DNA from: Rudaea sp.
GTDB taxonomy: Bacteria > Pseudomonadota > Gammaproteobacteria > Xanthomonadales > Rhodanobacteraceae
Assembly: GCA_025451955.1 (NCBI GenBank)
Contig: JANWJJ010000041.1
Span: forward strand, 19,741-83,740
Length of the DNA: 64,000 bases
Direction of reading: 5' to 3'
Every line of letters begins with the position of its first letter. Within the stretch, counting starts at the first letter, position 1. Of the stretch, positions 56,202 through 64,000 are shown piece by piece. The notes under the pieces are model-generated. The model was not told where the DNA came from, made no database searches, and saw only the letters and a program-made list of their open reading frames with translations. Position numbers and translations under genes: made by a program.

Positions 56202-56225
56202 GAAGAGGCCCGATCGGGCCTCTTC
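56202..56225. terminator. 24-base perfect palindrome between degP and lepA
   Basis: Arms GAAGAGGCCCGA and TCGGGCCTCTTC are exact complements with no spacer and would fold as a 10-bp stem with a GATC loop. It lies 22 bases after the degP stop. Only three T follow on the minus strand, so termination may be partial. Confidence 0.55.
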
Positions 56226-56247
56226 GAGAACGCTCCGGCAATCCTGA

Positions 56248-57678
56248 TCACCCTTTGTCCTTGACCTTCGGCACCGTTACGGCCACAAACTGGGTGGCGT
56301 CATCGCGCCGAACGAGCAGCATCACCGAGTCACCGGATTTGACGTTCTTGACCGAGTTGTTGAACTCGACTGCGGATTTAACCGGCTTGCGCCCGACCAT
56401 CAGCACCACATCGCCAGGTTGCAACGGCGTGCGGCGTGCGGCTGCGCCCTTGATGTCGGTAATGACCACGCCCTGATCTTTCAAACCCAACTGCTTGCGC
56501 TGATCGGCATTCAGATCGTCGACGACGATGCCCAGCGAATTGGCAGATTTCGCTTCGCCACCGCCGAGACTGGCCAACTCACCCTTGGACTGCGGCAATT
56601 CGCCGACAACGACCGGCACGGTCAGGGTCTTGCCGTCGCGGAACAGCTTTACCTCGGCCTTGGTGCCCGGCTTGGTATTGCCCACCAGCGGCGGCAGGTC
56701 AGACGACTGATCGATCGCGTGACCATTGAAGGCCAGGATCACGTCCTGCACCTGCACGCCGGCTTTGTCGGCGCCGCTGCCCGGCGTTATCTGCGCAACC
56801 AGAGCGCCACCCGTGCTCGGCAGGCCGAGTGTCTGCGCCATCGCCCGGTTCACGTTCTGGATTTGCACGCCCAGCATGCCTCGCTCCACATGCCCGGTAG
56901 TTTTGAGTTGTTCGACAGTGTTCATCGCCACATTGATCGGAATTGCGAACGAGATGCCGACCGAGCTGCCGGTGTTGCTGTAGATCTGCGAATTGATGCC
57001 GACGACCTGCCCATCGAGATTGAACAGCGGGCCGCCGGAATTGCCGCGATTAATCGGCACGTCGGTCTGGATGAACGGCACATACTGCTGATCGGCGGAA
57101 CCGAAACCGCGGCCGACGTAACTGATGATGCCGTGGGTCACGGTGTGATCGAAATCGAACGGCGAGCCAATCGCGACCACCCACTGGCCCGGTTTGAGTT
57201 TGCTCGAATCGCCCAGCGTCACCGTCGGCAGGCCCGTTGCCTTGACCTTGAGCAAGGCGATATCGGATTGCGGATCGGTGCCGATGACTTTTGCATCGAG
57301 CTCGCGGCGATCGGACAGGCGCACGACGACTTGATCGGCGCCCTCGACGACATGGTTGTTGGTCAGCACATAGCCATCGCCGGAAATGATGAAGCCGGAA
57401 CCGAGCGAGATGCGCGTGCCGTCGATGCGCGGATGTCCGCCTGGGCCTCCCGGGCCGCCGGGGCCGAAGAAGCGGCGGAAGATTTCGGGTACATCCTGTG
57501 GATCGACGTCGTTGTCCTGCGCGCTGGAATCGCCATTGTGCGTGGCCTGCACGTTGACTACCGCCGGCGCGTTCTGCTGCACCAGTTGGGTGAAGTCGGG
57601 CAGGTCAGCCCAGGCGCCGGTAGCGACGAAGGTCAAAGTTATAAAAAGCAGCATTCTGTGCAAAGTACTTTTGTACAT
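56248..57678 (-). CDS. Periplasmic serine protease DegP/MucD-type
   Basis: A 476-residue secreted protease with signal peptide ending TGAWA, a trypsin-like domain with catalytic His109 (TNNHVVEG), Asp139 (PQSDIALLK) and Ser214 (RGNSGGPLF), then two PDZ domains (about 275-365 and 385-470). A Gly/Pro-rich loop (FFGPGGPGGPGGHP) follows the N-terminal linker, as in MucD and DegQ-type proteins. It degrades or refolds misfolded envelope proteins. It lies downstream of rpoE and rseA, the expected sigma-E target position. The ATG at 57678 gives the signal peptide. Confidence 0.94.
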   Translation of the reverse strand: MYKSTLHRMLLFITLTFVATGAWADLPDFTQLVQQNAPAVVNVQATHNGDSSAQDNDVDPQDVPEIFRRFFGPGGPGGPGGHPRIDGTRISLGSGFIISGDGYVLTNNHVVEGADQVVVRLSDRRELDAKVIGTDPQSDIALLKVKATGLPTVTLGDSSKLKPGQWVVAIGSPFDFDHTVTHGIISYVGRGFGSADQQYVPFIQTDVPINRGNSGGPLFNLDGQVVGINSQIYSNTGSSVGISFAIPINVAMNTVEQLKTTGHVERGMLGVQIQNVNRAMAQTLGLPSTGGALVAQITPGSGADKAGVQVQDVILAFNGHAIDQSSDLPPLVGNTKPGTKAEVKLFRDGKTLTVPVVVGELPQSKGELASLGGGEAKSANSLGIVVDDLNADQRKQLGLKDQGVVITDIKGAAARRTPLQPGDVVLMVGRKPVKSAVEFNNSVKNVKSGDSVMLLVRRDDATQFVAVTVPKVKDKG

Positions 57679-57828
57679 GGGAGCATGCCTCGTTGGAGAT
57701 TCGGATAAAAACCGTCGGCTAAAAACTGTCAGCGCTTCGATTGCGCGCGCGAAAAAAAGTTTCGCGACCACCTGCACCATGTTGCGCCGCGCCGCATTGA
57801 CGGCACAGCAGCACAAGCCTTGCTGCGG

Positions 57829-58509
57829 TCAGGGTTGCGGCTGGTGTGCTGGCCGTTGCTGTAGTTGCTGCGCAGGCACGGCCGTCTGTGGCGCGCGCTC
57901 CGGTGCGGTCAGCAACACATACGGCGCGAAGCCGTTGACGTTGTCGACGCCGGCATCGTAACGGCGGCGCAGATCGTAACGCGGCAGCGGGATCACATTG
58001 TCGAAAGCGGCATTGTCGAAAGTTGTGCTATCGAAACTCGCCGGTTGTGCATAATTGAAATTCGCCAGCATCGGCGACGGCGCAGAAAACTGACGCGCAA
58101 CCTGCGACGCAGACGACGGTGTTGCCGGCAATCCGGCAATCGCCGGCATGCTGGCCGGCATGCTGTTTGCGGGATTCTCACCAGCCGGCCGCGTCGCCAC
58201 CAACGCCACTACGGCGACCGTCGCGGCGATCGCGCCGCCAACTACCCGGCGCAGCAAAATGCCACGGCGGCGGCCAGCGACTGCTGGCGGCGTGTCGGCG
58301 GCGATGCGCAGCATCACGGTTGCGGAGAAATCCAGAGGCACCGGCACGCCAGTCTGCCGACGCAGTGCGCCGGAAACGATGTGATAGCGCGACCAGACTT
58401 GCACCGCACCGGCGTCGGCATCGAGCCGGCGCAGCAGGAAGCGCAATTCGTCGCGCGGCAGTTCGCCATCCATCAAGGCGGAGAGTTGTTCGTGGAGTTG
58501 TTCGCTCAT
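57829..58509 (-). CDS. rseA: Anti-sigma-E factor RseA
   Basis: A 226-residue membrane protein. The cytoplasmic N-terminal domain (about 1-90; LSALMDGELPRDELRFLLRRL, WSRYHIVSGALR) is the RseA sigma-binding fold. One membrane helix (about 103-124) and a Pro/Ala/Gln-rich periplasmic part follow. It holds RpoE until cleaved by DegS- and RseP-type proteases. The start at 58509 overlaps the rpoE stop by four bases, so antisigma and sigma are made together. No RseB gene follows; degP comes next. Confidence 0.92.
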   Translation of the reverse strand: MSEQLHEQLSALMDGELPRDELRFLLRRLDADAGAVQVWSRYHIVSGALRRQTGVPVPLDFSATVMLRIAADTPPAVAGRRRGILLRRVVGGAIAATVAVVALVATRPAGENPANSMPASMPAIAGLPATPSSASQVARQFSAPSPMLANFNYAQPASFDSTTFDNAAFDNVIPLPRYDLRRRYDAGVDNVNGFAPYVLLTAPERAPQTAVPAQQLQQRPAHQPQP

Positions 58510-59102
58510 GAGTCGGATACCTTGGCGTCGGACAGCAGCGGACGCAGTTTCTGGTCGATCGCGTCGCGCGCCCGGAAGATGCGGGAACGCACGGTGCCGA
58601 TCGGACAATTCATGGTTTCGGCGATCTCTTCATAACTCAAGCCGTCGACCTCGCGCAGGGTAATCGCGGTCTTCAGGTCTTCCGGTAATTGTTCGACTGT
58701 GTCGAAAACGGTTTGTTCAATTTCCTGACGCAATAATTCGTGTTCGGGTGTGGCGCGGTCTTTCAACCGGGCGCCGCCATCGAGTTGCACCGCATCGTCG
58801 ATGGAAACGTCATCAGTCGGCGGACGGCGGCCCTGCGAGACGAGGTAATTCTTGGCGGTGTTGGTCGCAATCTTGTACATCCACGTATAAAACTGGCTGT
58901 CGCCGCGAAAAGCGGCAATGGCGCGATACGCCCGGATAAACGCTTCCTGCGCAATATCCTGACATTCGCTCCAGTCGGAAACGTAACGCGAAATCACTCC
59001 GATCACCTTGTGCTGATACTTGCGCACGAGCAGATCGAAAGCGCGCTTGTCTCCTTGCTGCACCCTTTCCACCAGGGCACGATCCACGTCTTGTTCATCC
59101 AT
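58506..59102 (-). CDS. rpoE: RNA polymerase sigma factor RpoE
   Basis: A 198-residue ECF sigma factor with region 2 (FDLLVRKYQHKVIGVISRYV, AFIRAYRAIAAFRGDSQFYTWMYKIA) and region 4 (LREVDGLSYEEIAETMNCPIGTVRSRIFRARDAI) both complete. It directs the envelope stress response. The 103-base gap upstream (59103-59205) separates it from the GGDEF-EAL gene and should hold its promoter, but no confident sigma-E-type box was identified. Confidence 0.97.
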   Translation of the reverse strand: MDEQDVDRALVERVQQGDKRAFDLLVRKYQHKVIGVISRYVSDWSECQDIAQEAFIRAYRAIAAFRGDSQFYTWMYKIATNTAKNYLVSQGRRPPTDDVSIDDAVQLDGGARLKDRATPEHELLRQEIEQTVFDTVEQLPEDLKTAITLREVDGLSYEEIAETMNCPIGTVRSRIFRARDAIDQKLRPLLSDAKVSDS

Positions 59103-59205
59103 CCGGGCTGCACTCCGTTAGCTGGCAGTCCGGTCATGCCGCAAGGTAGACCGGGGTCGCCGCCATTAGTTCAATGATTGTCGCCGATCGCAACCGGCGC
59201 CGACT

Positions 59206-61803
59206 TCACGATGCCGAATCAGCCGCCGGCACAGCATGAAACAGACGCTCGCGCTCCGCCAGCAGGTTCTCGAATCCGGCCGCTGGCAGCGGCCTGCAAA
59301 ACAGGTAGCCCTGGAGTTCCTCGCAGCCTTCCGCACGCAGAAAATCCAGATGCTCCTCGATTTCCACACCCTCGGCGACCACCGCACGACCGAGATTGTG
59401 CGCCATGCCGATCGTGGCGCGCACGATCGCCTCGTCGTCTGGATCGACGCCGATGTTGCGCACGAAGGTCTGGTCGATCTTGATGCGATCGGCGGGAAAA
59501 CGCTTGATGTAGTCGAGCGACGATTGTCCGGTGCCGAAATCGTCGATCGAAATATGGCAACCGAGATCGCGCAATCCCTGCAAGGTTTCCAGCAGGTTCG
59601 GGATGTTCTTGACGTCGATGCTTTCGGTGACTTCCAGATCGAGCAGGTTCGCCTCCAGCCCGGTGTCGTGTAGCACGCCGGCAACCAGATCGACCAGATT
59701 GGGCTGACGCAATTGCAAGGCGGAAAGGTTCACGCCGATGCGTAAATTCATGCTGAAGCGCGTCTGCCAGCGCTTGGCATCGGCGCAGGCAGTGCGCAGG
59801 ACCCATTCGCCGATCGAAATGATCAGGCCATTTTCCTCGGCCAGCGGAATGAAGAATCCCGGGCTGATCATGCCCAGTTCCGGATGCTCCCAGCGAATCA
59901 GCGCTTCCATGCCGGCGATGTCCTCGCTTTCGGCTTCGACCTGCGGTTGATAGAAAACGCGCAATTCGCCGTTTTTCTCGGCCATGCGCAGCTTGGCTTC
60001 CAGCGCCAGGCGCTGCTGATGCGCTTCTTCAGGCACGGCGACATAGGTCTGGAAATTGTTGCGCCCCATGCCCTTGGCGCTGTACATCGCCACGTCGGCA
60101 TGTTTGAGCAGACGCTCTGCGCTGGCGGCGTCGTCCGGATAAAAACTGACGCCGATACTGGCGGTGATGTGCAATTCCGCGCCATCGTCCAGGGTCAGCG
60201 GTACTTCCATCACGCGCACAATTTTCTCGGCAATGCGCATCACATCATCGCGCTGGACAATGTGACGCAGAATCATGGTGAACTCGTCGCCGGCGTAGCG
60301 CGCCACCGTGTCGGATGCACGCACGCTCGCGCGCAGGCGCGCGGACACCGCGATCAGCACCTGATCGCCGACACTGTGGCCGAGCGAATCGTTGATGTTC
60401 TTGAAACGATCCAGATCGACGAACAGCACCGCGAACATCTCGCCGGTGCGATGCGCTTCCTTAATCGTGGTTTCCAGACGATCGTTGAACAGCAGGCGAT
60501 TCGGCAATGCGGTCAATGCATCTTGCAAGCCCTTGGCTCTGCCTTGCTCACGCGCGCGCCGAAGCTCCAGGTCCAGCGCCAGGCGCGCGGCGATCACGCG
60601 CAAGGTGTCGACCACCAGCGTGCCGGCCGGCAAGGCCGCGCGGCGCGCAAGCAGGATCGCGCCAAGGGTGTTCTTGCGCTCGTCGCACAAGGGCAGGCCG
60701 ACGAACATTTCGAGATGGGAAAATGCGAGGAACTGATCCTGATCGAGTGCGCTCCAGGCATGCTCGCCGTGAATCACCGCATCGCCATCCAGCACGCGCT
60801 TGAGCGTCGGTTGCTTTAGCGGATCCGGCGCTTCCGGCGGCAGGCTGGCGCGATGAAAAGTCAGCAACGGCTGCGCCTCGCTGTTGTCTTCCAGGCGCGC
60901 CGATACCAGCATGAGGAAATCCAGATCGAGCCAGTCACACAGCAGCTTGGCCACCCGACCCTGGCCTTCATCGCCGCCGCCGTACTCCGCCACCGTGGCG
61001 ACCAGCTTGAGCGCTGCTTCGTAGCGGGCGCTGTCGGCCGGTTCGCGGAAGGTAGTCACATGGACGAGCTGACCCTGGCGTACCGCCAGACGCATCTGCG
61101 CATCGGCCACGTACGAACCGCCGTCGCCGCGCGGCTTGCGGCAGCGATAGCGCACGCTGCCTTCGCGCCCCAGTTGGGCGATCAACGCGGCGCGCTGTTC
61201 GCGATTGTGAGTCAAGTCCAGCGAATTCAGCGATTGCCCGATCACCTGTGCTCGCGAACAACCGGAGCGTTGTTCAAACGTCGCATTGGCATCGACGATA
61301 TTGCCGTTTTTCGGATCGGAGACAACAATTTCGTCGAGGTTGCCATCAAAGGCAAACTGATAGCGGTCGGCCGCGCCCGTTGCCGCGACTGCACCGCCGT
61401 GTGGTTGCGCGATCAGCACGCCACGCACTCGCGCCAGGGCTTCACCCGCATCGACCGGACTGCGCATCCACTCGACCACGCCCGGCGGCGACCGATTCCA
61501 GTCCCACTCGCGCTGCGCCGGATCCGCCGCCGCAATGCCGATCACCGGCACCTTGGCCAGACGCGCATCGCCCTTGAGCTGGGTGCAGAACGCGACTGCT
61601 TCCTGCGCGGCGCCGGCAAATTCCATGACGACGACATCGATCTGCGGATCCTGCTCCAGGAACGACAGCGCCTGCGGCAAATCCTTGGCGGTGTAGACCG
61701 CCTCGAAATTCTGCGCGTCGAGGGTGTCAAAAAGCACGCGGCGATCGTCGCGCTGAGTAGTGACGATCAGAACCGAGCCATGGCCGATATCTTGGCTTGT
61801 CAT
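59206..61803 (-). CDS. GGDEF-EAL protein with receiver-like, PAS and GAF domains
   Basis: An 865-residue c-di-GMP enzyme. The N-terminal part (about 10-130) looks like a receiver fold without a clear phospho-Asp. A PAS domain (about 145-265) and a GAF-like domain (about 275-425) follow. The GGDEF domain (about 430-595) has YAGDEF, a variant often still active. The EAL domain (about 610-860) has EALIRWEHP, LEVTES, DDFGTGQSSLD and KIDQTFV, so phosphodiesterase activity is likely. No membrane segment is present. The start overlaps the stop of the small upstream gene by one base, so the two are coupled. Confidence 0.9.
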   Translation of the reverse strand: MTSQDIGHGSVLIVTTQRDDRRVLFDTLDAQNFEAVYTAKDLPQALSFLEQDPQIDVVVMEFAGAAQEAVAFCTQLKGDARLAKVPVIGIAAADPAQREWDWNRSPPGVVEWMRSPVDAGEALARVRGVLIAQPHGGAVAATGAADRYQFAFDGNLDEIVVSDPKNGNIVDANATFEQRSGCSRAQVIGQSLNSLDLTHNREQRAALIAQLGREGSVRYRCRKPRGDGGSYVADAQMRLAVRQGQLVHVTTFREPADSARYEAALKLVATVAEYGGGDEGQGRVAKLLCDWLDLDFLMLVSARLEDNSEAQPLLTFHRASLPPEAPDPLKQPTLKRVLDGDAVIHGEHAWSALDQDQFLAFSHLEMFVGLPLCDERKNTLGAILLARRAALPAGTLVVDTLRVIAARLALDLELRRAREQGRAKGLQDALTALPNRLLFNDRLETTIKEAHRTGEMFAVLFVDLDRFKNINDSLGHSVGDQVLIAVSARLRASVRASDTVARYAGDEFTMILRHIVQRDDVMRIAEKIVRVMEVPLTLDDGAELHITASIGVSFYPDDAASAERLLKHADVAMYSAKGMGRNNFQTYVAVPEEAHQQRLALEAKLRMAEKNGELRVFYQPQVEAESEDIAGMEALIRWEHPELGMISPGFFIPLAEENGLIISIGEWVLRTACADAKRWQTRFSMNLRIGVNLSALQLRQPNLVDLVAGVLHDTGLEANLLDLEVTESIDVKNIPNLLETLQGLRDLGCHISIDDFGTGQSSLDYIKRFPADRIKIDQTFVRNIGVDPDDEAIVRATIGMAHNLGRAVVAEGVEIEEHLDFLRAEGCEELQGYLFCRPLPAAGFENLLAERERLFHAVPAADSAS

Positions 61804-62291
61804 CAGGTCACCCAGCGCCCGTCGCGCAGGCGCGGCCGGCCACTGCCCGAGGGTTGATGTGCGATGCGTTCGACCAAGGCATCGAGACCTTCAGGCAGAC
61901 GCACTTCTTCGCCAACGAAAACCACCTTGCGGCCGTTGCCGGTACGAATGCGCGAGATCTGCCGCAACAGACCGATATTCGGCGCGCGCAGATGCTCGGC
62001 ATATTCGGTAAACAGATACACGCCGAACTGCATGCTTTGCAGGATGTAGCGCAAGGCGTCGGTCACGCGTTTGGAACCCGGCACGCGCAAGTCGCGCTCG
62101 CGCAAGGACGTGATGCCGGCCTCCTCCTGCCAGTAATACACCGACTGGCCGGAACGCAGCGCGAGCAGGCGGAACTGTGCAAGCACGTCCGCCGTATTCG
62201 CCGTCTCGATCACAATCAGATTCTGCGGCGATTGCACGATGCGCTCGAACAGCTTGGGCGTGACGAATACTTCGGCGACGTCGTTGGCCAC
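61803..62291 (-). CDS. Small protein of unknown function coupled to the GGDEF-EAL gene
   Basis: A 162-residue protein. The likely start is a GTG at 62291 (VANDVAEVFVTPKLFERI); the open frame upstream is antisense to the beta-oxidation gene. It contains NLIVIETANTADVLAQFRLLALR, VTDALRYILQSMQFGVYLFTEY and KVVFVGEEVRLPEGLDALVE. The pattern resembles the N-terminal, non-ATPase part of Ycf46-like AAA proteins (an inactive Rossmann-like module). No Walker A motif is present. Its function is unknown; coupling suggests a partner for the c-di-GMP enzyme. Confidence 0.65.
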   Translation of the reverse strand: MANDVAEVFVTPKLFERIVQSPQNLIVIETANTADVLAQFRLLALRSGQSVYYWQEEAGITSLRERDLRVPGSKRVTDALRYILQSMQFGVYLFTEYAEHLRAPNIGLLRQISRIRTGNGRKVVFVGEEVRLPEGLDALVERIAHQPSGSGRPRLRDGRWVT

Positions 62292-62399
62292 GTTGCAATT
62301 TTTCCTGTTGCGTACAAACCACGCCGATCGGTGGATTGACCGCAGGCGCGGGTTGCGCGGATTATAGCCGTCCCGCCCGCTGCACGCTTGAGGCCCAAA

Positions 62400-64000
62400 A
62401 TGTTTGAAGGACTGCGCTTTTCCCACTGGAAGGCCGATATCGATACGGACGGTATCGTCGTTCTGACGCTCGACCGCGCCGGCGCCTCGGTCAATGCGAT
62501 CAACCGCGAAGTGCTGGACGAACTGGCCCAGATCGTCGAACGCCTGTCGTTCGAGCCGCCCAAGGGCGTGGTGATCCGCTCCGGCAAGGCCTCGGGTTTT
62601 ATTGCCGGGGCCGATATCCACGAATTCGAAAGTTTCGAGAAACAGCCTGGTGGCGTGCTGGGCAGCATCGAAAACGGACAACGCGTGTTCCAGAATCTGG
62701 CGCGGCTGCGCTGTCCGACCGTGGCCGCAATCCACGGCTTTTGCATGGGCGGCGGCACGGAATTGTCGCTGGCTTGCCGCTACCGCGTCGCCACGCGCGA
62801 TCCGAAAACCAAGATCGGCTTTCCCGAAGTTCTGCTCGGCATCATTCCCGGCTGGGGCGGCACCGCGCGGCTACCGCGTCTGATCGGCGCGCCGGAAGCT
62901 CTGCCGATCATGCTGACCGGACGCGCCGTCGGCGCCGAAGCGGCGAAGGCGCTGGGCATGGTCGATGCGCTGACTACGCCGGAGCTATTGCTGGAAAGCG
63001 CCAAGGATCAACTGCGCCATCCACACGCACGTCCGTTCGCGCAACGCGCGAAAGCCTGGGCGACGAATATCTGGCCGGTGCGACAAATCCTCGCGCCGAT
63101 CGTGCGCAAGCAAACCGCGACCAAGGTACGTCCCGATCAATATCCGGCGCCGTTTGCGCTGATCGAAGTCTGGCGCCGCGGTGGTTCAAACATCAGCCAG
63201 CGCCTGAAAATCGAAGCGCGTGCCGTGGCCAAACTCGCCGACACGCCAACCTGCCACAATCTGGTCCGCGTATACTTTTTGCAGGAACGCCTGAAGGGCT
63301 TGGGCGCAGGCAGCGACGCGGCAATCAATAACGTGCATGTCGTCGGCGCCGGCGTCATGGGCGGCGATATCGCAGCCTGGTGCGCGCTGCGCGGCTTCAA
63401 CGTGACCTTGCAGGATCGCGAGATGAAATTCATCCAGCCCGCGCTGGATCGCGCGCAGGATCTGTTCGCGAAGAAACTCAAGACCTCCGACCGCATCGGC
63501 CCAGTCACCGCCCGCCTGAAAGCCGACGTCGACGGCAAGGGCATCGCCAATGCCGATCTGGTCATCGAGGCAATCTTTGAGAACCTTGAAGCCAAGCAAG
63601 AGCTGTATCGCAAGACCGAACCGACGATGAAAGCTGACGCCCTGCTCGCCAGCAACACCTCGAGCATTCCGCTGGACGAACTACGCACAGCCGTCGCCAA
63701 GCCCGCGCGCTTCCTCGGCCTGCACTATTTCAATCCGGTAGCGCAAATGCCGTTGGTCGAAATCGTTCAGCAGGATCAACTCGACGCCGGCAATGAAAAG
63801 CGCGCGCTTGCGTTCTGCAAGGCCATCGACAAACTGCCAGTGCCGGTCAAGGGTACGCCAGGTTTCCTGGTCAATCGCATCCTCATGCCCTACCTGCTCG
63901 AAGCCTTGCGCATGTTCAAGGAAGGTGTTCCCGGTCCGGTGCTGGACAAGGCAGCGAAGAAATTTGGCATGCCGATGGGGCCGATCGAACTGGCCGACAC
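62400..64000 (+). CDS. Fatty acid oxidation multifunctional enzyme, FadB/FadJ-type (C-terminal part outside window)
   Basis: The frame is open from an ATG at 62400 (GAGG seven bases upstream) to the window edge, 533 codons. An enoyl-CoA hydratase domain comes first (IAGADIHEFE, HGFCMGGGTELSLACRY with the first catalytic Glu, and FPEVLLGIIPGWGGTARL with the second). A 3-hydroxyacyl-CoA dehydrogenase NAD domain begins near 315 (VHVVGAGVMGGDIAAW) and continues with ASNTSSIPL and GLHYFNPVAQMPLVEI, which carries the catalytic His, then KGTPGFLVNRIL. It carries out two steps of beta-oxidation. FadB or FadJ identity cannot be fixed without its thiolase partner. Confidence 0.94.
   Translation, partial: MFEGLRFSHWKADIDTDGIVVLTLDRAGASVNAINREVLDELAQIVERLSFEPPKGVVIRSGKASGFIAGADIHEFESFEKQPGGVLGSIENGQRVFQNLARLRCPTVAAIHGFCMGGGTELSLACRYRVATRDPKTKIGFPEVLLGIIPGWGGTARLPRLIGAPEALPIMLTGRAVGAEAAKALGMVDALTTPELLLESAKDQLRHPHARPFAQRAKAWATNIWPVRQILAPIVRKQTATKVRPDQYPAPFALIEVWRRGGSNISQRLKIEARAVAKLADTPTCHNLVRVYFLQERLKGLGAGSDAAINNVHVVGAGVMGGDIAAWCALRGFNVTLQDREMKFIQPALDRAQDLFAKKLKTSDRIGPVTARLKADVDGKGIANADLVIEAIFENLEAKQELYRKTEPTMKADALLASNTSSIPLDELRTAVAKPARFLGLHYFNPVAQMPLVEIVQQDQLDAGNEKRALAFCKAIDKLPVPVKGTPGFLVNRILMPYLLEALRMFKEGVPGPVLDKAAKKFGMPMGPIELAD

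Noticed and set aside
62292-62735. N-terminal extension of the small gene at 61803-62291
   Set aside because: It lies antisense to the confident hydratase domain of the beta-oxidation gene and carries no recognisable protein pattern; the GTG at 62291 is preferred.

Overview
The window is a dense 64 kb stretch of bacterial chromosome, rich in G and C, with short gaps and many 1-4 base gene overlaps. Gene order points to a gammaproteobacterium of the order Lysobacterales/Xanthomonadales, probably near Rhodanobacteraceae. The supporting runs are serC-serA-pheA-hisC-aroA-cmk-rpsA-ihfB-lapA-lapB, rpoE-rseA-degP-lepA-lepB-rnc-era-recO, smc-zipA, fur/bamE and ratA/smpB-ssrA. This placement comes from gene content and remembered family sequences, not from a search.

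Left part (1-12.7 kb, all minus strand): a truncated lipid-linked sugar-phosphate transferase, lapB/lapA, ihfB, rpsA and cmk, then an accessory block (CPBP membrane protein plus a PIN-toxin/antitoxin pair), then aroA, hisC, pheA, serA and serC. The toxin-antitoxin pair lies between the intact aroA end and a decayed second copy of that end, 850 bp apart. Next (12.9-23.3 kb): a five-PAS GGDEF-EAL protein, the MsrPQ periplasmic methionine sulfoxide repair pair, and a minus-strand set encoding a cupredoxin, a membrane sensor Ser/Thr kinase, an outer-membrane barrel and a membrane-anchored double-FHA protein. That set is the best candidate for an undescribed system.

Storage-lipid region (23.4-28.9 kb): a PHA-system protein, two phasins, an alcohol-forming fatty acyl-CoA reductase, an acyl-CoA binding protein and a PhaD-like TetR regulator. 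Both phasin genes have a nearly identical 20-base motif upstream. A low-GC secreted-protein gene in the middle has matching halves of an integron attC site at its two ends, so it looks like a stranded gene cassette.

Middle (29-46 kb): zipA, smc, queF, a parvulin lipoprotein, bolA, yciI-like, recN, fur, bamE, rnfH-like, ratA, smpB, tmRNA (ssrA), tRNA-Ala(GGC), tRNA-Glu(TTC), and a three-gene heavy-metal-type RND efflux operon. Right part (46-64 kb): purine salvage and cell-wall recycling (MTI phosphorylase, hpt, nagZ), rlmD, an orphan receiver-HPt protein, recO-era-rnc-DUF4845-lepB-lepA, the envelope stress genes degP-rseA-rpoE, a second GGDEF-EAL protein with a small upstream partner, and the start of a fused beta-oxidation enzyme that runs off the end.

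No gene-free stretch exceeds 300 bases; the longest, about 200 bases each, are 12738-12941 and 27320-27519, and both are described. No CRISPR array, intact insertion sequence, prophage or integrase gene was seen.
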